60,724 bases of DNA, taken from the NCBI GenBank assembly GCA_944392865.1, contig CALXYD010000004.1:1-60724 (forward strand). Direction: 5' to 3'. The position numbers and the translations under genes are program-made. Positions 28,875 to 35,402 of the stretch are shown here, in pieces (position 1 is the stretch's first letter; each line of letters begins with the position of its first letter). The stretch is from an uncultured Alphaproteobacteria bacterium. GTDB taxonomy: Bacteria; Pseudomonadota; Alphaproteobacteria; RF32; CAG-239. The notes below the pieces were generated by a model. That model was not told where the DNA came from. It did no database searches and worked only from the letters and a program-made list of their open reading frames with translations.

Positions 28875-30893
28875 TTATTTTGTTCCGGCTTTTTTTATGT
28901 CTTCAGCCAATCGGGAAAAGTTATCCCGCAGCGTCTTTTCATCGCGGTTTATTTCTGCCAGCACGCTCTTATCCGGCATAACATCTATTGTTGCAATATC
29001 TTGCTTTAGTTTTTCGCCTGCTGCCGAAACTTCTGCGGCAGATATATTTCCGTGAACATAGCCATCGACAACCTTTTCATAATTGTTTATGCCGTCAGCG
29101 ATTTTTTCCTGATATTCCTGATTATAATTGTCTTTTGCCGCTTCGGTTACAGCCAATGCCCGGTCAGATACCCGCTGTTGCTCCTTTTTCAGCTCGATCA
29201 GCCTTGCCGAAAATTCTTTTTTATCTGCCGGGGCAATGTCCTTCGTTTTTGCAATCACTTCTTCCAGGCGGTCAAAAACTTTGAGACTGTCCTGTGCTGT
29301 TTTGTTCAGAGAACGTATGGACGCGTCAAAAGCATCGTTTACCTGCTCTGCAACTTTAAGACTTTCTTCCTTTACGGCATCAAATCCTGCCTGAAGTTCA
29401 TCTTTTACTGCTTCATCCACGACATCGGGGATTTCTTCTTCCTCCTCCTCTTCTTCTACCGGCTCATTACTATTGTTCTCTTGTTCCTGTTCTTGCTTTT
29501 CTTTCTTCTCCTTCTTCTTCGCCTTATAATCATTATATTTATCTTTGGCTTTATTATACCCCTCTTCGGCCTTGTTTGCTCCTTTAACGGCATCGCCTTG
29601 TTTTTTGTCGACGTCTTCTATTGTGTCTCTGATACCGCCGGTATCGATAACATCCATCTCATCAACATCATCCAATGCGCCATCAAGATTTTCTGCAACA
29701 TTGCCTAAGTCTTCGGTAGCTTTATTCAGCTTATCCATAAGGTTACCCGAACCTTCGCCGGTGTATTTATCTTTAAGCTCGTCCCAAAGCCCTTCTTCTT
29801 CAGCTTTGTCCCATTCACCTTTCAGATTATCGGCACCTTCCTTGCCCTTATTGGTCAAATCGGTCAGACGCTCCTGGTTATTGTTAATATCGTTCATTGT
29901 ATCTCTGACTTCGCCGGTATCAACAAGTCCTGTTTCATCAACTTTATCAAGAGCATTGTTTAAGTTGTCAGTTACGCCGCTTAAATCTTCCGACGCGTTA
30001 TTCATCTTATCCAGCCAATTGCCAGACTCTTCGCCGGTATATTTATCTTTAAGCTGATCCCAAAGCTTTTCATCTTCAGCTTTATTCCATTCACCCTTGA
30101 GGTTCTCGGCGCCTTCTTTGCCCTGGTTAGCTAAATCGGTCAAGCCTTCCTGCTTGTTGTTGATATCATTCATTGTATCTCTGATTTCGCTTGTATCTAT
30201 CAATCCCGTCTTATCGGCAGCATCAAGAGCCTTGTTCGCATCATCAACCAAGCCAGAAACTTGTTCGGACTTTTCATTGACCTTATCCCAGAAATCTTTT
30301 TTGGGCTTTTCTTCTTCGGTTTTTTCCTTATCTTCTTCTTTTGCTTTATCTTTTTCTCCGCATTCTTCTCCTTCTTTACATCCTCCTTGGTTTTTATCTA
30401 AGAAATCCTGTGCCTGGTGCGCGCCTTGTTGCGCCGAATCTATGCCAGAGGATACTTGTTTGTTGAGGTCTTCAGCCGTTTCCAATACACCATTTGTCTG
30501 ATTTGCCAAATCGTTTGCCAAACCACTTTGTATATTGTTGGCCTCGTTCAAGGTATCTGTTACACTGCTTAAATCCACATCAACCCCCGGAACAAGATTC
30601 ATTGTGCCTTGAACTTCATTTACGATTGATGTGATATTACCTATACTTTTTTGCAATTCCTGACTGAATTGGTTTATGGTATCAATACTTTCGCCGATGG
30701 CTTTTAATGCACCTTCCAACTGTGCAAGCTGTTCCTTTGCCGCGCTCAAACTATCTACGGTTGTCGTAACATTTTGGACAATCGGTATAATTTCGCCAAA
30801 ATCGAATACCGGCCAAAAAGCGTAAGCCGGCTTGTTCAGAAAAAGCGAAAAGCAACAACAAAGTATAGCAATCTGCCGCTTACATTCTCCCAT
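28875..30893 (-). CDS. Secreted coiled-coil VirB5-position protein with tandem repeats (672 aa)
   Basis: The start at 30893 is chosen over an upstream 30959 start: GGGAGGGG lies just before this ATG, and the product then begins with a clean signal peptide (P-A-Y-A cleavage, mature start F-W-P-V-F-D-F-G-E-I). The N-terminal coiled coil is followed by three tandem repeats of 91 residues (about 200-460). Then come a Lys/Glu-rich stretch and a C-terminal domain (about 500-672) homologous to the middle of the 737-residue neighbour. It is the first gene after virB4. The highly acidic, helical composition suggests an extended fibre or spacer; the function is unknown. Confidence 0.66.
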   Translation of the reverse strand: MGECKRQIAILCCCFSLFLNKPAYAFWPVFDFGEIIPIVQNVTTTVDSLSAAKEQLAQLEGALKAIGESIDTINQFSQELQKSIGNITSIVNEVQGTMNLVPGVDVDLSSVTDTLNEANNIQSGLANDLANQTNGVLETAEDLNKQVSSGIDSAQQGAHQAQDFLDKNQGGCKEGEECGEKDKAKEEDKEKTEEEKPKKDFWDKVNEKSEQVSGLVDDANKALDAADKTGLIDTSEIRDTMNDINNKQEGLTDLANQGKEGAENLKGEWNKAEDEKLWDQLKDKYTGEESGNWLDKMNNASEDLSGVTDNLNNALDKVDETGLVDTGEVRDTMNDINNNQERLTDLTNKGKEGADNLKGEWDKAEEEGLWDELKDKYTGEGSGNLMDKLNKATEDLGNVAENLDGALDDVDEMDVIDTGGIRDTIEDVDKKQGDAVKGANKAEEGYNKAKDKYNDYKAKKKEKKEKQEQEQENNSNEPVEEEEEEEEIPDVVDEAVKDELQAGFDAVKEESLKVAEQVNDAFDASIRSLNKTAQDSLKVFDRLEEVIAKTKDIAPADKKEFSARLIELKKEQQRVSDRALAVTEAAKDNYNQEYQEKIADGINNYEKVVDGYVHGNISAAEVSAAGEKLKQDIATIDVMPDKSVLAEINRDEKTLRDNFSRLAEDIKKAGTK
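29510..30297 (-). repeat. Three tandem 273-base coding repeats
   Basis: Within the 672-residue secreted protein, the segments beginning at about 30295, 30022 and 29749 repeat every 273 bases (91 codons). Each opens with W-D-K-V-N, W-L-D-K-M-N or L-M-D-K-L-N. Each then runs through a T-G-L-(I/V)-D-T-(S/G)-E-(I/V)-R-D-T-M-N-D-I-N-type motif. The first two are nearly identical in their second half (L-K-D-K-Y-T-G-E-(E/G)-S-G-N); the third is more diverged. The period and similarity indicate recent tandem duplication. Confidence 0.85.
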
Positions 30894-30961
30894 AATACCC
30901 CTCCCAGTCAATAATATATTTTGGTGGATTATAGCACGTATTTCCTTTTTTGTCAACAAAA

Positions 30962-33415
30962 TTATGCTCCCATACCATCCAGATACTTCGTTACAAAGCC
31001 ATCTTCACCAAATTCTTTAACAAGACTTTCAACTAACAACACGTTTTTAATACCGGAATTATATAATTTCAGATATGGCCCAAGACCACTTAAATTTACA
31101 TCCAGGATAACGGACTCGCCTTCGCCGTTTTCGCCGGCATCCGGCCTCTTCAGCAAAATGGCATACGGGCAATCACGGTATGACTTGCCGCTGATGAAAT
31201 CATATTCGCTGTCGGTTAAGTTCCATTTGGCATAAGATTCCGGCGTTGCCTGCGTATTGCGGAAAAATATCATTGTTTTACATTGACCACGGACAGCGTC
31301 GCCAACGCCCAGCTCGTCAACAATATTCGGCTGTTGAAACGCACAGAGGTAGGCCTGGCGCTTTTTACGCCCTTCTTGCAAACCCTTGATAAAATTATCC
31401 CGGAACATTTCATGCTTTAACATCGGCGCCGTTTCATCAATCATAATCAGTGCCGGAGAACCGGTTTCCGTGCTTTCGGACTGAATACGGTGCATAATGT
31501 AGCTAATAGAGGCCGCTGCCAGTGTGTCATCGTCAAAAATTTCCGTAAAATCAAAAGCAACGAAACGATTTGAGCTTAAATCCAAGCTGTCGTGTTCGGC
31601 ATTAAAAATATTGCCGTATTGGTCAGGGTTAATCCAACGATACAGTTCGCGGCGCATTGTCCCGGTCGGTGAAAAACAGCTTTTATACAGATTTTTCAAC
31701 ACTCTTTCTTCCGGGCGCAGATAATCAAACGCCGTGGTTACGGCACGGGCGGCCTCACGCTCCGATAGCGCGTCGGTTGCCATGGTAATTGATTTCAGCC
31801 AATTGCGGAGAAAAGCACGGTTGCTCATGCTGTCACGCGTATCAAACGGATTTAAGGAAACGTTTTTACGGTCGCCGCTAAATCCGACATAAGCTCCCTT
31901 TACCATGTGGGTAAAGATTTCAGCACCACGGTGGCGGTCAAAGAAATATACGCGCAAATCGCCATGCCGCATTGCCTGCCCGGCAAGAAACGTCAGCAAA
32001 GTCGTTTTACCTTGTCCGGTCGGTCCGACAATGCAACAGTGCGCCACCGCCGATTCTGCCGCGGATATATGAAACTGGAAACGATACGGCGAACCGCTCA
32101 TCGTGCGGAAAACCGTAATTGCCCCCTCGCCCCAGTCGCTTCGGGGCAGACCGGTTGACAGTTGCTCAAACGAAACCGCGAGAGAAACAACGCGCGACAG
32201 ATAAAAGTATGTCCGCCCGCAAACATCATATCCCGGAAACTGGTTAAAGAATGTCGCCTGGGCAATCCAGTTTTCACGCACCGGCGTAACACTGAATAAA
32301 CGGCAAATACGCTGAATTTCACTTTCGCCAAACTCAATTTCTTTTATCGTATCCCCTTTGAGAATAAAACTCATTGAGTATTCAACCAAAGACTGGTGGT
32401 CGGCGTCGCTGTCTTCTATGGCGGCAAGCGCTTCGCTGTATTGAGATACAACATCTGATGAAAAACTGGTTACTTCCGACATTTTTTGCTGTTGCACCAA
32501 TATCATCCGGGCTTTAGGCTTAAACAACGGATGAACGTTATGCAAAACCGTCATTTCACAGTCTATCGCCAAAAGGGAAGATATCATACTTTCATCCATA
32601 TAATCGCCGGAATTGCGTATACCCATTGTTAAAGCAAATTTTTCCTTGCCGCCGGAGAAAAATTTGATAATGCCTTCCTCGCCGGTGAAATGTATGCCAT
32701 CAGCGGTTAAAAGTTCTTTCAGTTGGTAGCCTTGGGCGTTGTGAGCCTTAGGTTTTGGACGGCTAATCGGATTTAAGACGCGGACAAACGGATAAATCGG
32801 GCTCATTTCCGCCGGGCTTTCATCATCTTCAAACATTACTTTGATACCGTAATCGTTTAAGTTCGCAACGACTGATTGCGAAGCGTAGTTCAAATCTTTT
32901 ACGGCATCTTTTTTATCTTCTATGGATAAAACGATATAATGGTCATTTTTATAAACACGGCTCAGGCTTTCACGCCATTTATCATCAACTATTTTCAACC
33001 ATTTGTTGCCAAAATCCGCCTTGTTTTGTTCCATCGGGACGCGGTCGCGAATAGTTATAACCCGACAAGTTATTTGCAGGTCGGCCATATTGTCCAGCCA
33101 GGCCTTGCGCGCTTCAAACATAGATAACACGGTTTCTTCGCGCGCAGAAGTCAAATCCACTCCTTCAACTTTGAACACGCGCACATAAGAACCGTTTGTG
33201 CACCTCAGGGTTGAGCCGTCCGAAAGCAGACTGTCAAACGGAAGAAAGTCGGCAACGCGCGATTCACTCGGTTGCGGCAACACCCAAGTTCCGACTTTTG
33301 AAACAAGAGAAACAGCAATGGCAGCCGCAGCTATAATTCCCAAAATAGCAACGACCGTGTCCGCACTTTGCAGACCCGCCATAAACAATGTATAAAAATC
33401 AAAATTAAGGTTCAA
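30962..33415 (-). CDS. virB4: VirB4/CagE-family type IV secretion ATPase
   Basis: An 817-residue ATPase, the usual VirB4 length. VirB4 powers pilin extraction and secretion at the inner membrane. The N-terminal VirB4 domain (about 50-400) precedes the RecA-like C-terminal core. The core has Walker A G-P-T-G-Q-G-K-T-T-L-L near residue 465 and Walker B A-L-I-M-I-D-E-T-A-P near 657. The downstream segment Q-G-K-K-R-Q-A-Y-L-C-A-F-Q-Q-P is typical of the family. A hydrophobic helix at about 20-45 precedes the usual N-domain and may anchor it. It overlaps virB3 by 11 bases, as B3 and B4 are often coupled. Confidence 0.94.
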   Translation of the reverse strand: MNLNFDFYTLFMAGLQSADTVVAILGIIAAAAIAVSLVSKVGTWVLPQPSESRVADFLPFDSLLSDGSTLRCTNGSYVRVFKVEGVDLTSAREETVLSMFEARKAWLDNMADLQITCRVITIRDRVPMEQNKADFGNKWLKIVDDKWRESLSRVYKNDHYIVLSIEDKKDAVKDLNYASQSVVANLNDYGIKVMFEDDESPAEMSPIYPFVRVLNPISRPKPKAHNAQGYQLKELLTADGIHFTGEEGIIKFFSGGKEKFALTMGIRNSGDYMDESMISSLLAIDCEMTVLHNVHPLFKPKARMILVQQQKMSEVTSFSSDVVSQYSEALAAIEDSDADHQSLVEYSMSFILKGDTIKEIEFGESEIQRICRLFSVTPVRENWIAQATFFNQFPGYDVCGRTYFYLSRVVSLAVSFEQLSTGLPRSDWGEGAITVFRTMSGSPYRFQFHISAAESAVAHCCIVGPTGQGKTTLLTFLAGQAMRHGDLRVYFFDRHRGAEIFTHMVKGAYVGFSGDRKNVSLNPFDTRDSMSNRAFLRNWLKSITMATDALSEREAARAVTTAFDYLRPEERVLKNLYKSCFSPTGTMRRELYRWINPDQYGNIFNAEHDSLDLSSNRFVAFDFTEIFDDDTLAAASISYIMHRIQSESTETGSPALIMIDETAPMLKHEMFRDNFIKGLQEGRKKRQAYLCAFQQPNIVDELGVGDAVRGQCKTMIFFRNTQATPESYAKWNLTDSEYDFISGKSYRDCPYAILLKRPDAGENGEGESVILDVNLSGLGPYLKLYNSGIKNVLLVESLVKEFGEDGFVTKYLDGMGA

Positions 33416-33695
33416 ATTTGTGCCCTTTCACCTTATACAAATTTTTCGGAACGACATTTGTCAACCCGAAAGCCTGTATCATTCCGGATAAGTGAGGGTC
33501 TTTGGCGCCCAAAGCAATAACTATCAAGTGTCCGATTACTATACTGATAATGAAAATCAGCGGGTTGACGTTCGCTATTCCTATCGCCATAAACATAAAC
33601 GGTATCTGCAAGCCGGCATTCAGCGCTGTCGGCAAGACCGGCCCCCAAAATAATTTCGGAGGATTGGCGACTGCTTTCAGTATCATATCTCTCAT
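33405..33695 (-). CDS. virB3: VirB3-like inner-membrane protein
   Basis: A 96-residue protein with two closely spaced membrane segments (about 20-65) and the family-like motifs A-N-P-P-K-L-F-W-G-P, N-P-L-I-F-I and G-A-K-D-P-H-L. VirB3 is a small membrane partner of VirB4 at the pilus-assembly site. Length and position (between the VirB2-like genes and virB4) are canonical. AAAGGAGCAGG precedes the ATG. Confidence 0.88.
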   Translation of the reverse strand: MRDMILKAVANPPKLFWGPVLPTALNAGLQIPFMFMAIGIANVNPLIFIISIVIGHLIVIALGAKDPHLSGMIQAFGLTNVVPKNLYKVKGHKFEP

Positions 33696-33806
33696 AAGAC
33701 CTGCTCCTTTTACCCTTACGGTGATTCTAAGCCGGCAAATCTTACAAAATTATTAAATTCAGCTATTTTTTATTATGATAATAAGATTAAAATAACCGGC
33801 GGACGT

Positions 33807-34178
33807 TTAACTTCCCAAACTGCTATGCGAAACATCCTTCATGTAAGTATCACCAAATTTTGACTCTAAATGCGCATGACTGCCGGAAAAATAGTCTATA
33901 ATAGCGCCGGTAGCCGACAACATAAACAGACTGATGAAAATATATCCCAAATGTTTGAAATTGATTTTGCCGCTGATGGCCAAAAACGTAAACATTATTA
34001 TACCAAAACAAGAGATAACATAGGCCAGCACGCGTAACTGTATCGCAAATGCTGACGTTTTATCTCTCAGCGCTTTAAACACACCGCCCTCTTCATCTGC
34101 CAACGCCGTATTGCAAAACATTATCGTAAAAACAATGCATAAAAGGCTTAAAACAAGTATTTTTTTATTCCTGTTCAT
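33807..34178 (-). CDS. virB2: VirB2-like pilin (third copy)
   Basis: A 123-residue protein. The signal peptide at 1-27 (T-A-L-A cleavage) is followed by two membrane helices separated by the short loop G-K-I-N-F-K-H-L, and a polar C-terminal tail. The same loop pattern, G-(K/N)-(V/I)-(K/N)-(W/F), appears in the two neighbouring pilins. VirB2 forms the T-pilus shaft after signal cleavage. AGGAGG lies before the ATG; nine bases separate it from the preceding copy. It is the most diverged of the three (aromatic W replaced by F). Confidence 0.78.
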   Translation of the reverse strand: MNRNKKILVLSLLCIVFTIMFCNTALADEEGGVFKALRDKTSAFAIQLRVLAYVISCFGIIMFTFLAISGKINFKHLGYIFISLFMLSATGAIIDYFSGSHAHLESKFGDTYMKDVSHSSLGS

Positions 34179-34187
34179 TTTTTCCTC

Positions 34188-34517
34188 CTATGCCCCAGTC
34201 ATTACGTTATTCGGAATTGCACTGGCGGCACTTTCATCCGTAAACATCGCAACAAAGCCGGCGCAGAGGCTGATAACAACCAAGCCGATAATTATGGCGG
34301 TCAGCCATTTCCAGTTAATGTTGCCAAAAAAACCGCCGATACATACGGCTATAATACCAACCGCGGAAGCCGGATAGATAATTTCACGCAGACCTTCAAA
34401 AATTTTATTGCCGGCCTTTGTCAAATCGCCAAAAGCTCCGGCTGCAAACGAAGATGTCGGTATAAGCATTACCGCAATAACAAGCATCAACCGTATATAT
34501 GTTGCATATTTTACCAT
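34188..34517 (-). CDS. virB2: VirB2-like pilin (second copy)
   Basis: A 109-residue protein. The signal peptide at about 1-25 (S-S-F-A cleavage) is followed by a short amphipathic segment, two membrane helices joined by G-N-I-N-W-K-W-L and a short C-terminal tail. This is the layout of VirB2 pilin subunits. Immediately upstream (34610-34654) lies a conserved element also found before the first pilin gene, so this copy probably has its own promoter that also drives virB3 and downstream genes. Strong SD GGGAGG. Confidence 0.82.
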   Translation of the reverse strand: MVKYATYIRLMLVIAVMLIPTSSFAAGAFGDLTKAGNKIFEGLREIIYPASAVGIIAVCIGGFFGNINWKWLTAIIIGLVVISLCAGFVAMFTDESAASAIPNNVMTGA

Positions 34518-34609
34518 AATGAGGCCTCCCTCCCGATTATTATAGGCATTATAGCATAAATATCAAAAAAATTCCAGCAAAAAAGACACTGTGACTATTC
34601 GCCTATTAC

Positions 34610-34654
34610 ATTGTTTTTACTTTATTTATTTTCCTGTAACAAAAATTTCACACT
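34610..34654 (-). promoter_or_regulatory. Conserved element upstream of second VirB2 gene
   Basis: A 45-base stretch matches the element at 35188-35233. The core (34633-34654) is identical to 35212-35233 except at one of 22 positions. On the plus strand it contains TGTAAC and TTTCACACT half-sites one helical turn apart. In the direction of the pilin gene it offers a possible -35 TTGTTA (34642-34637) with 17 bases to TAAAAA. It is either a promoter with a regulator site or a leader retained after pilin gene duplication. Confidence 0.6.
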
Positions 34655-34690
34655 TTGAGTTATTTTACGCATATTTTTCTTATCGGATAT

Positions 34691-34721
34691 AAAAAGAGCG
34701 CCGCTAAGCGACGCTCTTTTT
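34691..34721 (-). terminator. Rho-independent terminator after first VirB2 gene
   Basis: A perfect 10-bp stem (AAAAAGAGCG with CGCTCTTTTT) is extended by three more pairs after one mismatch and closed by a TAA loop. In the pilin direction it is followed by a T-run. It lies 17 bases beyond the first pilin stop codon. It would end or attenuate transcripts from the first VirB2 gene, giving a short abundant pilin mRNA separate from the rest of the operon. The A/T flanks allow function in both directions. Confidence 0.85.
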
Positions 34722-34737
34722 ATTGTTTATTTTTTTA

Positions 34738-35094
34738 TTAGATACCGGTACCGGAGTTACCGAACGAGTCATTCATTGACGTGGAGCTGATGTTACCACC
34801 GGTTGCGTAGTTAACAACAGCACCGGCAGCGGCCAGAATAGCCAAGCCGACGGCAAGACCCGCAAACCACGTCCATTTTACTTTTCCGAAAATGGCCTGG
34901 AACGCGATACCAATCAAACCGAAAGCGCCAACCACGAAAATTATGACTTTAACGTTGGTGAACAACAGCAAAGCTTTATTCAAAGCCAGCTGCATAACAC
35001 TTTCCCCTGCTGCAGCAAACGACGCTGACGCAAATACGACCGTAAATACGAGCACCCAAGAGCACAGCGCCATCATTTTCTTTAAGTTTTTCAT
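34738..35094 (-). CDS. virB2: VirB2-like major pilin candidate (first copy)
   Basis: A 118-residue protein from the ATG at 35094, which has AGGAGA seven bases upstream; an upstream in-frame start would add 30 non-signal residues and has no ribosome site. The signal peptide (1-27, A-S-F-A cleavage) is followed by two membrane helices flanking G-K-V-K-W-T-W-F, and a Ser/Asn/Gly-rich tail. It is the first T4SS gene, with its own upstream element and terminator. That arrangement makes it the most likely major, highly expressed pilin. Confidence 0.84.
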   Translation of the reverse strand: MKNLKKMMALCSWVLVFTVVFASASFAAAGESVMQLALNKALLLFTNVKVIIFVVGAFGLIGIAFQAIFGKVKWTWFAGLAVGLAILAAAGAVVNYATGGNISSTSMNDSFGNSGTGI

Positions 35095-35187
35095 ATCAAT
35101 TCTCCTAAATTCATTATACATTATTACTTTACCCCAAAAATGAAAAAATTTCAAGCTTTTTAATCGCCTCATACAATCAGACAAATG

Positions 35188-35233
35188 ATTGTTTTTAATA
35201 TTTTTTTACACCCTGTAACAAAACTTTCACACT
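35188..35233 (-). promoter_or_regulatory. Conserved element upstream of first VirB2 gene
   Basis: The partner of 34610-34654: CCTGTAACAAAA followed by CTTTCACACT on the plus strand, then an AT-rich stretch ending in the shared ATTGTTTTTA block. Direct half-sites TGTAAC and TTTCAC spaced by 11 bases look like a site for an OmpR-family response regulator (inference). TTGTTA with 17 bases to TTAAAA could be a promoter toward the pilin gene. Confidence 0.6.
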
Positions 35234-35316
35234 CACATTTTGCCGATTTTCGGGCTTTTGAGAGCTCAAGAATCCCTTTTGACGCGATTTTGTTGTTATT
35301 AGTTACATAAATGTAC

Positions 35317-35346
35317 TTGCTAATGATTCTAAACAATGTTTAAAAT
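35317..35346 (+). promoter_or_regulatory. Candidate sigma-70 promoter for the pilus-side operon
   Basis: TTGCTA (35317-35322), an 18-base spacer, and TAAAAT (35341-35346), about 55 bases before the ATG at 35403. It faces away from the T4SS genes. This is a sequence match only. Confidence 0.45.
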
Positions 35347-35402
35347 ACAGTTAATATTTTTAAATGCGGCTGATTATTTGCAGATTAGGAAGCGAATTAC
35401 CT

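Larger units (their letters stand above)
35095..35402. promoter_or_regulatory. 308-base divergent intergenic region between the T4SS and type IVb pilus operons
   Basis: This AT-rich spacer separates the first minus-strand T4SS gene from the first plus-strand pilus-cluster gene. It contains the conserved pilin upstream element (35188-35233) facing left, a candidate promoter facing right (35317-35346), and the SD sites of both genes. It is the only place in the window from which both machines can be transcribed, so shared regulation is plausible. No ORF or structured RNA is evident. Confidence 0.7.

Noticed and set aside
29052..29708. Hydrophobic plus-strand frame (218 codons) opposite the secreted coiled-coil gene
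   Set aside because: Antisense of Lys/Glu-rich codons reads as Phe/Leu and mimics a membrane protein; it has no independent support.
33771..33785. AT-rich palindrome TTATTATGATAATAA between virB3 and VirB2
   Set aside because: Too AT-rich and short to call an operator or terminator with confidence.
2961..35094. Dot/Icm (type IVB) secretion system
   Set aside because: Split DotG-like repeats and paired VirB8/DotI-like proteins suggested it, but VirB2, VirB3, VirB4 and VirB9 type genes in virB order fit a VirB-type system better; no DotA, IcmO or DotC/D was seen.
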